Assembly: GCA_963709995.1 (NCBI GenBank)
Contig: CAVPYN010000008.1
Coordinates: forward strand, 62,001-126,000
Source: JAUIIK01 sp963709995
GTDB taxonomy: Bacteria; Chloroflexota; Chloroflexia; Thermomicrobiales; CFX8
Reading direction: 5' to 3'
DNA length: 64,000 nucleotides
The translations under genes were made by a program, and so were the position numbers. The notes beneath the pieces are model-generated. The model made no database searches, was not told the DNA's origin, and saw nothing but the letters and a program-made list of their open reading frames with translations. Every line of letters begins with the position of its first letter. Within the stretch, counting starts at the first letter, position 1. Shown here piece by piece: positions 25,485 through 32,827 of this stretch.

Positions 25485-27071
25485 TTAAATCCAACCTCGA
25501 ACATCCTCAGTCGCATCCCAAACGCGGTTGAGGACGGACAGTGCTTCGGCTTCGCTCATTCGCCGTGGACGATGCTCTTCCTCTATTAGCACCGGAATCA
25601 GGTCTAGCAGCTTGACCGTTGAGCCTTCGAACCACACATTGGCGAACATGCCTTCCATTGTCTCTCTCGACCATGCTTGATCGAAGACGAAATTGCCCAG
25701 GGAATAGATGATCGGCTTGTCCTTGTACGTTTCAACCGCCTGGACCCAGTGCGGATGACTTCCGATCACGATCGCAGCGCCAGCGTCGATGGCGACGTGG
25801 GCCAGGCGGCGCTGCTGGCTGGTCGGCAACGCGACGTACTCCGTACCCCAGTGGAAGTAAGGGATGACGATATGACCGTCGGTCACGGCCGCCTCGATAT
25901 CTTCCACGACGTACTTCTCGACGAGTGGCGCGGTCCCCGCAGAAGCAGGCGTCGCGCCGTCCCACTGATCCGAGATGCCGTTGTAGCCGTGCAATGCGAA
26001 GCTCAGATCTCCGACCCGGGCAATGACCGGTTTGCGCGCCTCGTCTAGGGTGTGCCCCATGCCAAAGTGTTGGATGCCAGCGGCGTCCAGCGCGTCCGTC
26101 GTGTCCTGCATTCCGGTGACACCGAAGTTGAATGAATGGTTATTCGCCCTTGCCAGTATGTCGATATCCGCGAGTTGAAGGCCAGACACCGCCTCAGTCC
26201 AGGTCTTGAATAGAAACGTTTGCGGATCTTCGTTTTCTGGCTGTGGAAACCGGTCGGAAAGCACGCATTCGAGGTCGCCAATTGTCAGGTCGCCAACGAT
26301 GAGGTCATCCGCGATTGATCGAAATGAAGCGGCGAAATCACCCCGTGCTTCGAGCGCTTTGTGAACGAATCGTCCAAAGATAATGTCTCCGACGAACGTC
26401 AACATTGCTGTAGGGCTTCGGGGTTCGAGCGACTCGGGGGCGATATCTTCCGGAACGCCGTAGAGTTCGAGCGTCAGCGGATTTGGAGATTCGGGCTGCC
26501 GCAAGAAGTCGACACCGTCAATGAAGAGCGATCTGACGCGGAAGTCCACCATCCGGGTGGGAACAAGGGCAATTCCGCCACGGTCGTTCCAAAGAGCTTC
26601 CGCAAGCTGGTCGAAGTCTTCGACGCTTACATCTCCCCCGAACGGATCTATTGGCAAGACGGAATTGGAGAGGGTGTACCTGCGAACGGGCGGGTCGAGC
26701 GGATCGCCCAATTGCCCCCAGTTTGGTATGTCCCCTTGCCACAGTCCGATCGCCTCATCGTAGCTAACTGATCGCACCTGGAGCTTTCTAGACACAATCA
26801 CAGCGTATGGGATGTGGATCTCCCGAGGCTCTGGGCGCGCCGGTTTCGGGTCGGGTGGCAGAAGCGTTGGTTGGGCGGGAGACGCCTCTCGCCTCTTGGC
26901 TTCCGCCGTTCGTTCTTGGGCCGTCGCAGTAAGTGAGGTTTCGGCGCTCTCTGACGCGCCAACGCTAGCGAGATCCTGTTGCTGCGGCCGGCTGCAACCC
27001 CAAAATAGCGACCAACCTGTGGCCACCGCGGCGCCCAGCGCTGTTCGACGGGTCAGGCGCCCGAGCCTCAT
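25485..27071 (-). CDS. CapA-family lipoprotein with N-terminal phosphate-binding-like domain
   Basis: 528 residues. The N-terminus RRTALGAAVATGWSLFWGC is a Tat-like lipoprotein signal with Cys near 26. About 70-210 resembles a periplasmic phosphate-binding (PstS-like) lobe, with IGLWQGDIPNWGQLGDP like the IFxGxIxNWxxLG motif. From about 220 the CapA metallophosphatase-like fold follows (FVGDIIFGR, ARANNHSFNFGVTG, GSHPHWVQAVETYKDKPIIYSLGNFVFD). CapA proteins act in poly-gamma-glutamate synthesis or export, but many homologues have other roles. No capB or capC is near, so function is open. Confidence 0.75.
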   Translation of the reverse strand: MRLGRLTRRTALGAAVATGWSLFWGCSRPQQQDLASVGASESAETSLTATAQERTAEAKRREASPAQPTLLPPDPKPARPEPREIHIPYAVIVSRKLQVRSVSYDEAIGLWQGDIPNWGQLGDPLDPPVRRYTLSNSVLPIDPFGGDVSVEDFDQLAEALWNDRGGIALVPTRMVDFRVRSLFIDGVDFLRQPESPNPLTLELYGVPEDIAPESLEPRSPTAMLTFVGDIIFGRFVHKALEARGDFAASFRSIADDLIVGDLTIGDLECVLSDRFPQPENEDPQTFLFKTWTEAVSGLQLADIDILARANNHSFNFGVTGMQDTTDALDAAGIQHFGMGHTLDEARKPVIARVGDLSFALHGYNGISDQWDGATPASAGTAPLVEKYVVEDIEAAVTDGHIVIPYFHWGTEYVALPTSQQRRLAHVAIDAGAAIVIGSHPHWVQAVETYKDKPIIYSLGNFVFDQAWSRETMEGMFANVWFEGSTVKLLDLIPVLIEEEHRPRRMSEAEALSVLNRVWDATEDVRGWI

Positions 27072-27145
27072 CGCATCAGCATCGTCATGGAGTCTCGTTC
27101 CAACGCTTCCGTCCTGGCACCGGCTGGATCAAGTAACTGCTCATT

Positions 27146-27174
27146 GCCTACTATGGATGGTATCTATAGTAGGC
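27146..27174. repeat. Inverted repeat between capA-like gene and asd
   Basis: Perfect 9-bp arms GCCTACTAT (27146-27154) and ATAGTAGGC (27166-27174) around an 11-base spacer. No T-run follows on either strand, so it is not a clear terminator. It lies 75 bases before the CapA-like start and 44 bases after the asd stop, both on the minus strand, so an operator for the CapA-like gene or an mRNA 3' hairpin for asd are the two readings. Confidence 0.5.
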
Positions 27175-27217
27175 GGCCCGAATCAAGCCCGCCAGCCTGG
27201 TTACACCGGCATTGATC

Positions 27218-28282
27218 TTACGCTGGCATGTAACCATCGGCCATGAGTAGTTCGGCGTTCAAGATCGATGCGCCAGCGGCTCCCCGGATCGTGTTGTGCC
27301 CCAGAACGGCAAAACGGATGTCCAAGAGATTGCACTCCCGGACCCTGCCAACGATCGAGGCCATTCCGTTGGCAACATCTCGATCGAGTGCGGGCTGTGG
27401 CCGGTCTTCTTGATCCATAACGATGATCGGTTGCTCCGGGGCGGACGGTAGTCCAAGCTCCTGGGGGCGGCTCGTGAATGCTCGAAGCACTTGCCGCACG
27501 TCGGCGGGTGAAGCTTTGGAGCGGAGACCGAGATTCACGGTCTCGAGATGTCCGTGGCGAACCGGAACCCGGTTGCATTGCGCGCTGATTCCGACTTTGG
27601 CGTATTGGAACTCCTGACCATCGAAGTCGCCGAGGAGTTTGCGAGTTTCGGATTCGATCTTCTCTTCTTCGCCGCCAATGAACGGCACAACATTGTCAAT
27701 CAAATCAAGCGATGGAACGCCAGGATACCCGGCGCCGGACGTTGCCTGGAGGGTCGTGACGAAACAGCGATCGATGCCAAAAGCGTCCCAGATCGGCTTG
27801 AGCGCCAGAACCAGATGAATCGTCGAGCAGTTCGGATTCGTAACGATGAAACCTCGCGAGAAGCCGCGGTCCCTCTGTTGCTTCTCGATTGCCTTCGCAT
27901 GTTGCCAATTGACTTCCGGGATAATGAGCGGCACATCATCGGCCATCCGATTGTCTCTGGCGTTTGAAAAGACATAGTGCCCGTCGGAGGCAAGCCGGAG
28001 TTCAGTCTCTCTGGCGATGCCGCCAGGTAGCGAACAGAAGACGACCTGGCTTTCGATCGGTTGCTCTGGATGCTTGACCGTCAGGTCTGCGACATCCGCT
28101 GGCGCAGCAGCACTGATGCGCCAATCGCATGCTTCGCGGTAGGTTTTGCCCGCGCTTCGTTCGCTGCCGAACACCTCCTTGAGTTGGAGGTTTGGATGTC
28201 CGTGAAGGAGTTCCACATACCGCTGTCCAACGCTGCCCGTTGCTCCGAGAACCGCGACATCAAGCCTTGCTTCACCCGCCAT
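27218..28282 (-). CDS. asd: Aspartate-semialdehyde dehydrogenase
   Basis: 354 residues. NADP-dependent enzyme converting aspartyl phosphate to the semialdehyde, the branch point to Lys, Thr, Met and Ile. AVLGATGSVGQRYVELL binds NADP; the catalytic Cys is in TNPNCSTIHLVLALKP and the substrate Arg/His region in VGISAQCNRVPVRHGHLETVNL. The form with this longer loop content resembles the archaeal-type group. It is divergent from hom, the next step to Thr. Upstream lie a Thr-rich leader peptide and an intrinsic terminator, so it is probably under attenuation control. Confidence 0.93.
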   Translation of the reverse strand: MAGEARLDVAVLGATGSVGQRYVELLHGHPNLQLKEVFGSERSAGKTYREACDWRISAAAPADVADLTVKHPEQPIESQVVFCSLPGGIARETELRLASDGHYVFSNARDNRMADDVPLIIPEVNWQHAKAIEKQQRDRGFSRGFIVTNPNCSTIHLVLALKPIWDAFGIDRCFVTTLQATSGAGYPGVPSLDLIDNVVPFIGGEEEKIESETRKLLGDFDGQEFQYAKVGISAQCNRVPVRHGHLETVNLGLRSKASPADVRQVLRAFTSRPQELGLPSAPEQPIIVMDQEDRPQPALDRDVANGMASIVGRVRECNLLDIRFAVLGHNTIRGAAGASILNAELLMADGYMPA

Positions 28283-28300
28283 CGTCTACTTCCAATCCGG

Positions 28301-28333
28301 TACAAACAAAAAAACAGGAGCAACGTGCTCCTG
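28301..28333 (-). terminator. Intrinsic terminator of the asd attenuator
   Basis: Read on the minus strand, the 8-bp perfect stem CAGGAGCA/TGCTCCTG with a three-base loop (28315-28333) is followed directly by TTTTTTTGTTTGT. It ends about 20 bases before the asd start codon and 40 bases after the leader-peptide stop. Its only sensible role in this place is conditional termination before asd. Confidence 0.87.
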
Positions 28334-28407
28334 CCGGTTCAACGCGCTGGTGATCGAGGTTAGCCGATACCCCTACTCACCACGCGCCGCACCGGCGCGA
28401 GTAGTAG
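28333..28407 (-). promoter_or_regulatory. Alternative RNA stems of the asd attenuator
   Basis: Hand pairing on the minus strand. Stem 1:2 spans 28407-28373: a 7-bp core CGCGCCG/CGGCGCG with loop GTG, extended by eight more pairs, so the last three Thr codons are in its 5' arm and the leader stop codon is in its 3' arm. Stem 2:3 pairs 28396-28378 with 28352-28333 through about 18 bp with one mismatch and one bulge, including GCCGGT/ACCGGC and TGGTG/CACCA. The two share 28396-28378 and exclude each other. Stem 2:3 ends on the first base of the terminator stem. The pairing is by eye. Confidence 0.6.
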
Positions 28408-28441
28408 TAGTGGTCGAAATGGCAAATCCCTGAAAGATCAA
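28373..28441 (-). CDS. Thr leader peptide of the asd attenuator (22 codons)
   Basis: Runs from TTG 28441 to TAG 28375-28373. AGGAG at 28453-28449 with a seven-base gap supports the TTG. Codons 10-14 (28414-28400) are ACC ACT ACT ACT ACT, five Thr codons in a row, preceded by an Ile codon at position 8. This mirrors the Thr/Ile-rich thr operon leader of enteric bacteria in design. It lies 90 bases upstream of asd with an intrinsic terminator between. The gene is too short to be found by usual gene callers. Confidence 0.8.
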   Translation of the reverse strand: MIFQGFAISTTTTTRAGAARGE

Positions 28442-28470
28442 CCCGGCGCTCCTGAGATCCAACCGATGCT

Positions 28471-28519
28471 TTGCCCGTTCCAGGCAGAATCGTATACCCT
28501 GCAACGGATACGGGTATAC
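28471..28519. promoter_or_regulatory. Divergent asd/hom promoter region with dyad GTATACCC-N12-GGGTATAC
   Basis: Perfect 8-bp arms at 28492-28499 and 28512-28519. On the plus strand TTGCCC (28471-28476), 16 bases, then TATACC (28493-28498) makes a possible promoter towards hom; on the minus strand TATACG (28496-28491) is a possible -10 towards the asd leader. The left arm overlaps both -10 boxes, so a repressor bound here could switch both genes. Promoter boxes are only moderate matches; the dyad itself is exact. Confidence 0.5.
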
Positions 28520-28585
28520 AGAGACGATAGCAATCGAGACTATGTTGAGTCAAGGCACTGGGTTAGAGAAACGGGAGGGTATGAG

Positions 28586-29578
28586 GTGCGAAAAGTAAAC
28601 ATCGCAGTTCTGGGAATCGGCAATATTGGTGGCGAGGTCGCCAGGCGTGTTGCCTCTGGGGGCGGCGCATCTCCAATGGCTGGTTATGACTTGCGTCTGG
28701 TTGCGGCGATGGATCGTGGGCCAGAGCGGGGAGTGCGAGCCGGCATCGAGCCTGACCTAGTTACGCCAGACGGCTTTTCAGTCGTGGATCTTGAGGAAGT
28801 CGATGTTGTCGTCGAGGCGCTCGGTGGAGAGCAGCCTGCAGCGAATCTGATGATCCGGGCGCTCTCCCAGGGCAAGCACGTTGTCACCGCCAACAAAGAG
28901 ACAGTTGCCCGCAACCTGCCAGCGATTCTGGCCGCGGCGCGAGACGGGAACGCGGCGTTCATGTTTGAAGCGAGCATTGGCGGCGGCATTCCACTAGTAG
29001 TGAGCTTGCGCCAGATCATGACAACGAATAGTGTCACGAGCGTGCGCGGGATTCTCAACGGAACAACGAACTACATTCTCCACCGGATGGAAAGCGAAGG
29101 ATGCGACTACCCCACAGCGCTGGCGGGTGCGCAGGAGTTGGGGTATGCCGAACCAGATCCCACGGCTGACGTTGAGGGATTCGACGCAAGCAACAAGATC
29201 GCGATCCTGGGTTCGCTGATTTCTGGACGCCATCTCCATCCTGATCTGGTGGACCGCACTGGAATCGGGGAGGTGACGCTGGATTCATTCCGGGATGCCC
29301 GCGATAGAAATGGAACCATCCGACTTATCGCGAGCGCCACCATACAGCGTGAAGGCACGGTCACACTAAGCGTGAAACCCGAGTTCGTTTCGAACGACGA
29401 TCTCTTTTCGCGTGTGGTCCGGAACTTCAACGCCGTTGAGATTGTCGGCGATCACGTGGGACCGGTTTGGTTGCACGGTCAGGGCGCGGGTCCGGAACCA
29501 ACAGCTAGCGCTATCCTGTCGGACGTGATCGAAGCCGTTGCCGCGGGACATGCGGCGACCCCGGTTCTCGGCGGATAA
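28586..29578 (+). CDS. hom: Homoserine dehydrogenase, short form without ACT domain
   Basis: 330 residues from GTG 28586, preceded by GGGAGGGTATGAG. A longer open frame upstream has no family content. NAD(P)H-dependent reduction of aspartate semialdehyde to homoserine. GIGNIGGEVARRV binds the nucleotide; TANKETVARNL, GGIPLVVSLRQ and ILNGTTNYILHRM are catalytic-domain motifs, and YAEPDPTADVEGFDASNKIAIL holds the catalytic Lys/Asp region. The ~100-residue C-terminal ACT domain of many Hom proteins, used for Thr feedback, is absent. It pairs functionally with divergent asd. Confidence 0.92.
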   Translation: MRKVNIAVLGIGNIGGEVARRVASGGGASPMAGYDLRLVAAMDRGPERGVRAGIEPDLVTPDGFSVVDLEEVDVVVEALGGEQPAANLMIRALSQGKHVVTANKETVARNLPAILAAARDGNAAFMFEASIGGGIPLVVSLRQIMTTNSVTSVRGILNGTTNYILHRMESEGCDYPTALAGAQELGYAEPDPTADVEGFDASNKIAILGSLISGRHLHPDLVDRTGIGEVTLDSFRDARDRNGTIRLIASATIQREGTVTLSVKPEFVSNDDLFSRVVRNFNAVEIVGDHVGPVWLHGQGAGPEPTASAILSDVIEAVAAGHAATPVLGG

Positions 29579-29594
29579 ATGCAGGTTAACTCGA

Positions 29595-29625
29595 CCGGCC
29601 GCCAGCTGCATTCGCTGGCGACCGG
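29595..29625. terminator. Strong hairpin between convergent hom and ybaB
   Basis: CCGGCCGCCAGC pairs with GCTGGCGACCGG (11 of 12 positions) around a seven-base loop. It lies 16 bases after the hom stop and 29 bases after the convergent ybaB stop. A stable bidirectional 3' end is likely, but neither side has a T-run, so a classic intrinsic terminator is not shown. Confidence 0.5.
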
Positions 29626-29654
29626 CAAGTTGGCGGATTGCTGCTGCGTCGTGA

Positions 29655-29966
29655 TTACGTCAGGCCAGGGATATTGAGTCCACCTAGCCCGAGATTTCCG
29701 AGCTTGTCGGCTGAGAGCTCTTCGGCCTTGGCGGCGGCATCCTGCAGGGCCGCTACGATGAGATCTTCCAGCATTTCCACATCGTCGGGGTCCACAACGT
29801 CCGGGGATATCGAAATCGACTGAATATCACGCGCTCCGGTCATCTGGACGCTGACCATCCCGCCGCCGGCCGTTCCCTCGACGACGGTCGAGGCGAGCTC
29901 TTCCTGCGCCGACTGCATCTGTTGAGCCGCTTTCTGGGCTTGCTGCATCAGTCGATTCATGTCCAT
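29655..29966 (-). CDS. YbaB/EbfC-family nucleoid-associated protein
   Basis: 103 residues. Small DNA-binding protein forming a tweezer-like dimer. MNRLMQQAQKAAQQMQSAQEELA is the N-terminal helix, followed by VSVQMTGARDIQSISISPDVVDPDDVEMLEDLIVAALQDAAAKAEEL, the family core. It is normally near dnaX and recR; here it lies downstream of recN. AGGAA precedes the start. Confidence 0.88.
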   Translation of the reverse strand: MDMNRLMQQAQKAAQQMQSAQEELASTVVEGTAGGGMVSVQMTGARDIQSISISPDVVDPDDVEMLEDLIVAALQDAAAKAEELSADKLGNLGLGGLNIPGLT

Positions 29967-30039
29967 TGGAAATTCCTGTCAATTCTGCTCTAACTTCGCC
30001 CTGGCATCAGAGTATATCAACCGTCCCGTGCGCCCCAGC

Positions 30040-31791
30040 CTAGCGGCGATGGGCTGCCTTCCAGCTGTGGACACGGCGCAGGAGGGCTTCGGCGCTCGCG
30101 CGCGATTCTGGCGAAACGGGCTTGCCATCGAACATTGTCGCGATTTCGTCGACACTCTCGTCGTCCTCCAACGTGATCGCGGCGGTGATCGTCTCCCCGC
30201 CGCATTCCTGTTTGACCATTGCAGTGTGGCGGTCAGCAAAGGCGGCAACCTGGGGGAGGTGAGAGATGACGATAACTTGATGAGTGGAGGACAGGTTCCA
30301 GAGCTTCTCTCCGACGATCTGCCCACTTCGACCTCCAACGCCAACGTCGATTTCATCGAAGACGAGCGTCGGTGTCGAATCAGCGGCGCTCAGAATCGAT
30401 TTCAAGGCGAGCATCAGTCGAGCCGTTTCCCCGCCCGAGGCGACCCTGGCCAGCGGCCGGGCTTCGCTACCTGGATTTGCCGCCAACATGAATTCCACCC
30501 GGTCGATTCCGGTTTCATCCACCGTGACGCGCTCACCGTCGATTTCAATTCCGTCGGGGCTGGGGCGGCGGGATAGGCCCACCCGGAACTGTGCCGAGCC
30601 CATGTTCAATTCCTGGATAGCGGCTTCGACGCTTGCCGCAAGTTCCGCGCTGGAGCTCTGGCGGCGATTCGAGAGATCGCCGCACAACGTCACGAGCTCT
30701 TCCGTGAGTTCGCATTCCCGCGTGCGCAGTTGTTCGACATCAGTATCGGATTCTCGCAATGCGTCGAGTTGGGAACGAAGACCGGCTGCGTACTCATGGA
30801 CCTCGTCGATTGTGCGACCATATTTTCGAAGAAGGGCGCGGATTCCCTGGAGCCGCTCGTTCACGACTTCAAGGCGGTCCGGATCCGCCTGAATCGAATC
30901 CCGGTAGTCGCGCAGGTTCGTCGAAAGCTCCTCCAGGGGATAGAGCGCCTCTCGCAGTTGACTCAGATATGCTTCAACGCTCGGGTCCAGTCTGGCGATC
31001 TCTTCGAGGCTAGATTCGGCGCTCCGCAATTGGTCGAGCGAGCCACGGGCTGCGGCGACGACTGATTCTTCGCCCTCCAGCTCCGATCGAGCCGCGCCAG
31101 CGAGTTCAATCAACCGTTCGGCATGAGTGAGACGCTGTCGCTCCTGTTCGAGCGATTCGAGCTCGCCTGACTCTGGCGAGACGCCGTCAATTTCTTCCAG
31201 TTGAATGCGGAGCCCATCAATGCGCAGCAGGCGTTCCCGTTGCTGCTGATCGAAATCCTGGATGCGTCGTCTTATCGTCCTTCGCTCCCGCACACAACTG
31301 GCCACCTGCTCTCGGAGCGGCAGGGTATTTGCATAGCTGTCGAGCATCTCAAGTTGGGCGAGAGGTCTGAGCAGAGAAAGATGATCGCTCTGGCCGTGGA
31401 TGTCAACCAGCGCTTCCCCAATCGTGGTAAGCCCGCTTGCCGTGACCGCCCTGCCGTCGATTCGCGCTGTTGATCTGCTATGCGTGACCTCGCGACTCAG
31501 AAGGAGCAGCCCACCTTCATCGATCTCCATGCCGAGTTCACACAGAATGGACTCGATCCTGTTCTTCTCGCCGATTTCCCGGAGATCGAAGATCGCTTCA
31601 ACATATGCGCGGTTCGCGCCCGCGCGAATGACGGATGTCGAGGTGCGTTCGCCGAGCACAGCGCCAAGCGCGTCGAGGACGATTGATTTGCCCGCCCCGG
31701 TTTCTCCAGTCAATGCGTTCATACCGCGACCGAACTCGATGCGCGTGTCCTTGATGACGGCAAAATTGCGAATCGTGAGTTCGACAAGCAT
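30040..31791 (-). CDS. recN: DNA repair protein RecN
   Basis: 583 residues. SMC-like ATPase in double-strand break repair. Walker A GETGAGKSIVLDALGAVLG near 30-48, family motif VDIHGQSDHLSLL, a central coiled coil (about 150-380), then signature VASGGETARLMLALKSIL and Walker B LVFDEIDVGVGG. Complete in length. Eighteen bases follow the upstream arginine-deiminase-family gene, so co-transcription is likely. Confidence 0.93.
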   Translation of the reverse strand: MLVELTIRNFAVIKDTRIEFGRGMNALTGETGAGKSIVLDALGAVLGERTSTSVIRAGANRAYVEAIFDLREIGEKNRIESILCELGMEIDEGGLLLLSREVTHSRSTARIDGRAVTASGLTTIGEALVDIHGQSDHLSLLRPLAQLEMLDSYANTLPLREQVASCVRERRTIRRRIQDFDQQQRERLLRIDGLRIQLEEIDGVSPESGELESLEQERQRLTHAERLIELAGAARSELEGEESVVAAARGSLDQLRSAESSLEEIARLDPSVEAYLSQLREALYPLEELSTNLRDYRDSIQADPDRLEVVNERLQGIRALLRKYGRTIDEVHEYAAGLRSQLDALRESDTDVEQLRTRECELTEELVTLCGDLSNRRQSSSAELAASVEAAIQELNMGSAQFRVGLSRRPSPDGIEIDGERVTVDETGIDRVEFMLAANPGSEARPLARVASGGETARLMLALKSILSAADSTPTLVFDEIDVGVGGRSGQIVGEKLWNLSSTHQVIVISHLPQVAAFADRHTAMVKQECGGETITAAITLEDDESVDEIATMFDGKPVSPESRASAEALLRRVHSWKAAHRR

Positions 31792-31809
31792 TCCAGTGAT
31801 CCCTGGGAC

Positions 31810-32754
31810 TCAGGCCGGAGCTTCGCGTTTGAGATAACCGGTCATACAGTGGATTCCACCGCCTGCTTTGATCAATTCACTGACATCGACCTCGACACAC
31901 TCGATGCCGGCCTGTTCATACTTTGCCCTGGTGCGTGGAGCGCCAGAGGGCATCAGAATTCGTCCGGGCGCAAGCGTGACGAAGTTCATTGGCAAACGGT
32001 GATGCGCTTCTTGCTCATCTTCAATCTCGATGATGCGGAAGCCGCGCTCGATCAAACAATGGACGACCGGATACGGGGTCCGGCGGGGCCAGACGACTGC
32101 CAGATCGTTGTCCAGGATGTTGAGCAGACCATCGAGGTGCATCGCGCCCCAGGGGAGTTGCACCCGCATCACGTCTTCAACGCCGATCTCTCGCAGCATC
32201 CGCTCGACCTGATCCGCGCCTTCTCGATTGGTGCGAAGGCCCTCGGCCAGAAAACAGAATTTGTCGCTGATCCATGAAACATCCGCGCCCTCAAATGTGC
32301 CAGTGCCATGGACGCTCATCAGAATTGGCACGCCGATCCGGGCGAGCGCCTCGGCGACGTAGCGTTCCTCGCCTGCCCTCACCGTAGAAGCGGGCCGGGC
32401 AATGATTGCGCCCTCCGGGGTCATCAGCATCAAGTCGCGCATGAACATCGCATTGGGTTTGCCGGGATCGACGTTTTCGACGTAGTACACCCGAACGTCG
32501 TGCGCTTCATAGGCGTCCGCCATCGCATCATGCTGTTGGCGAGCGAGTTCCGGCTGGAGATCGCTACGCATCTGCATGCCGTCGAAATCGCGGATGTCAT
32601 CCAGTTCGTTGCCTGGCCGTCTCAGAAGAACCGCCCGGAGCCTGCCGTGCTCGGAACCGGAGCCCCAGTCGCCCCAGACGTCAGGCATTTCATCTCGGTG
32701 AGAGCGTGCGCGGGGCGACCATTTGGGACCGCCGTACGCGGCTGTCAGACTCAT
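31810..32754 (-). CDS. Arginine deiminase / amidinotransferase-family protein (DDAH-like)
   Basis: 314 residues from ATG 32754, supported by AGGGAG; an upstream ATG adds six residues. Guanidine-group-modifying fold: RDLMLMTPEGAII, catalytic His region in WGAMHLDGLLNIL and the nucleophile Cys in AGGGIHCMTGYLKR at the C-terminus. These enzymes hydrolyse arginine, methylarginine or related guanidines to ureido products. Which substrate is used here is not clear; no arginine operon is near. Confidence 0.82.
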   Translation of the reverse strand: MSLTAAYGGPKWSPRARSHRDEMPDVWGDWGSGSEHGRLRAVLLRRPGNELDDIRDFDGMQMRSDLQPELARQQHDAMADAYEAHDVRVYYVENVDPGKPNAMFMRDLMLMTPEGAIIARPASTVRAGEERYVAEALARIGVPILMSVHGTGTFEGADVSWISDKFCFLAEGLRTNREGADQVERMLREIGVEDVMRVQLPWGAMHLDGLLNILDNDLAVVWPRRTPYPVVHCLIERGFRIIEIEDEQEAHHRLPMNFVTLAPGRILMPSGAPRTRAKYEQAGIECVEVDVSELIKAGGGIHCMTGYLKREAPA

Positions 32755-32827
32755 CTCATACTCCCTGAACACGTCGCGATGAATGTAGACGACGTATCTT
32801 ACTATCTAGCCTCGACATCCCCATCAT

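Noticed and set aside
29595..29625. Classic intrinsic terminator after hom
   Set aside because: The hairpin is strong but no T-run follows on either strand; kept only as a 3' end structure.
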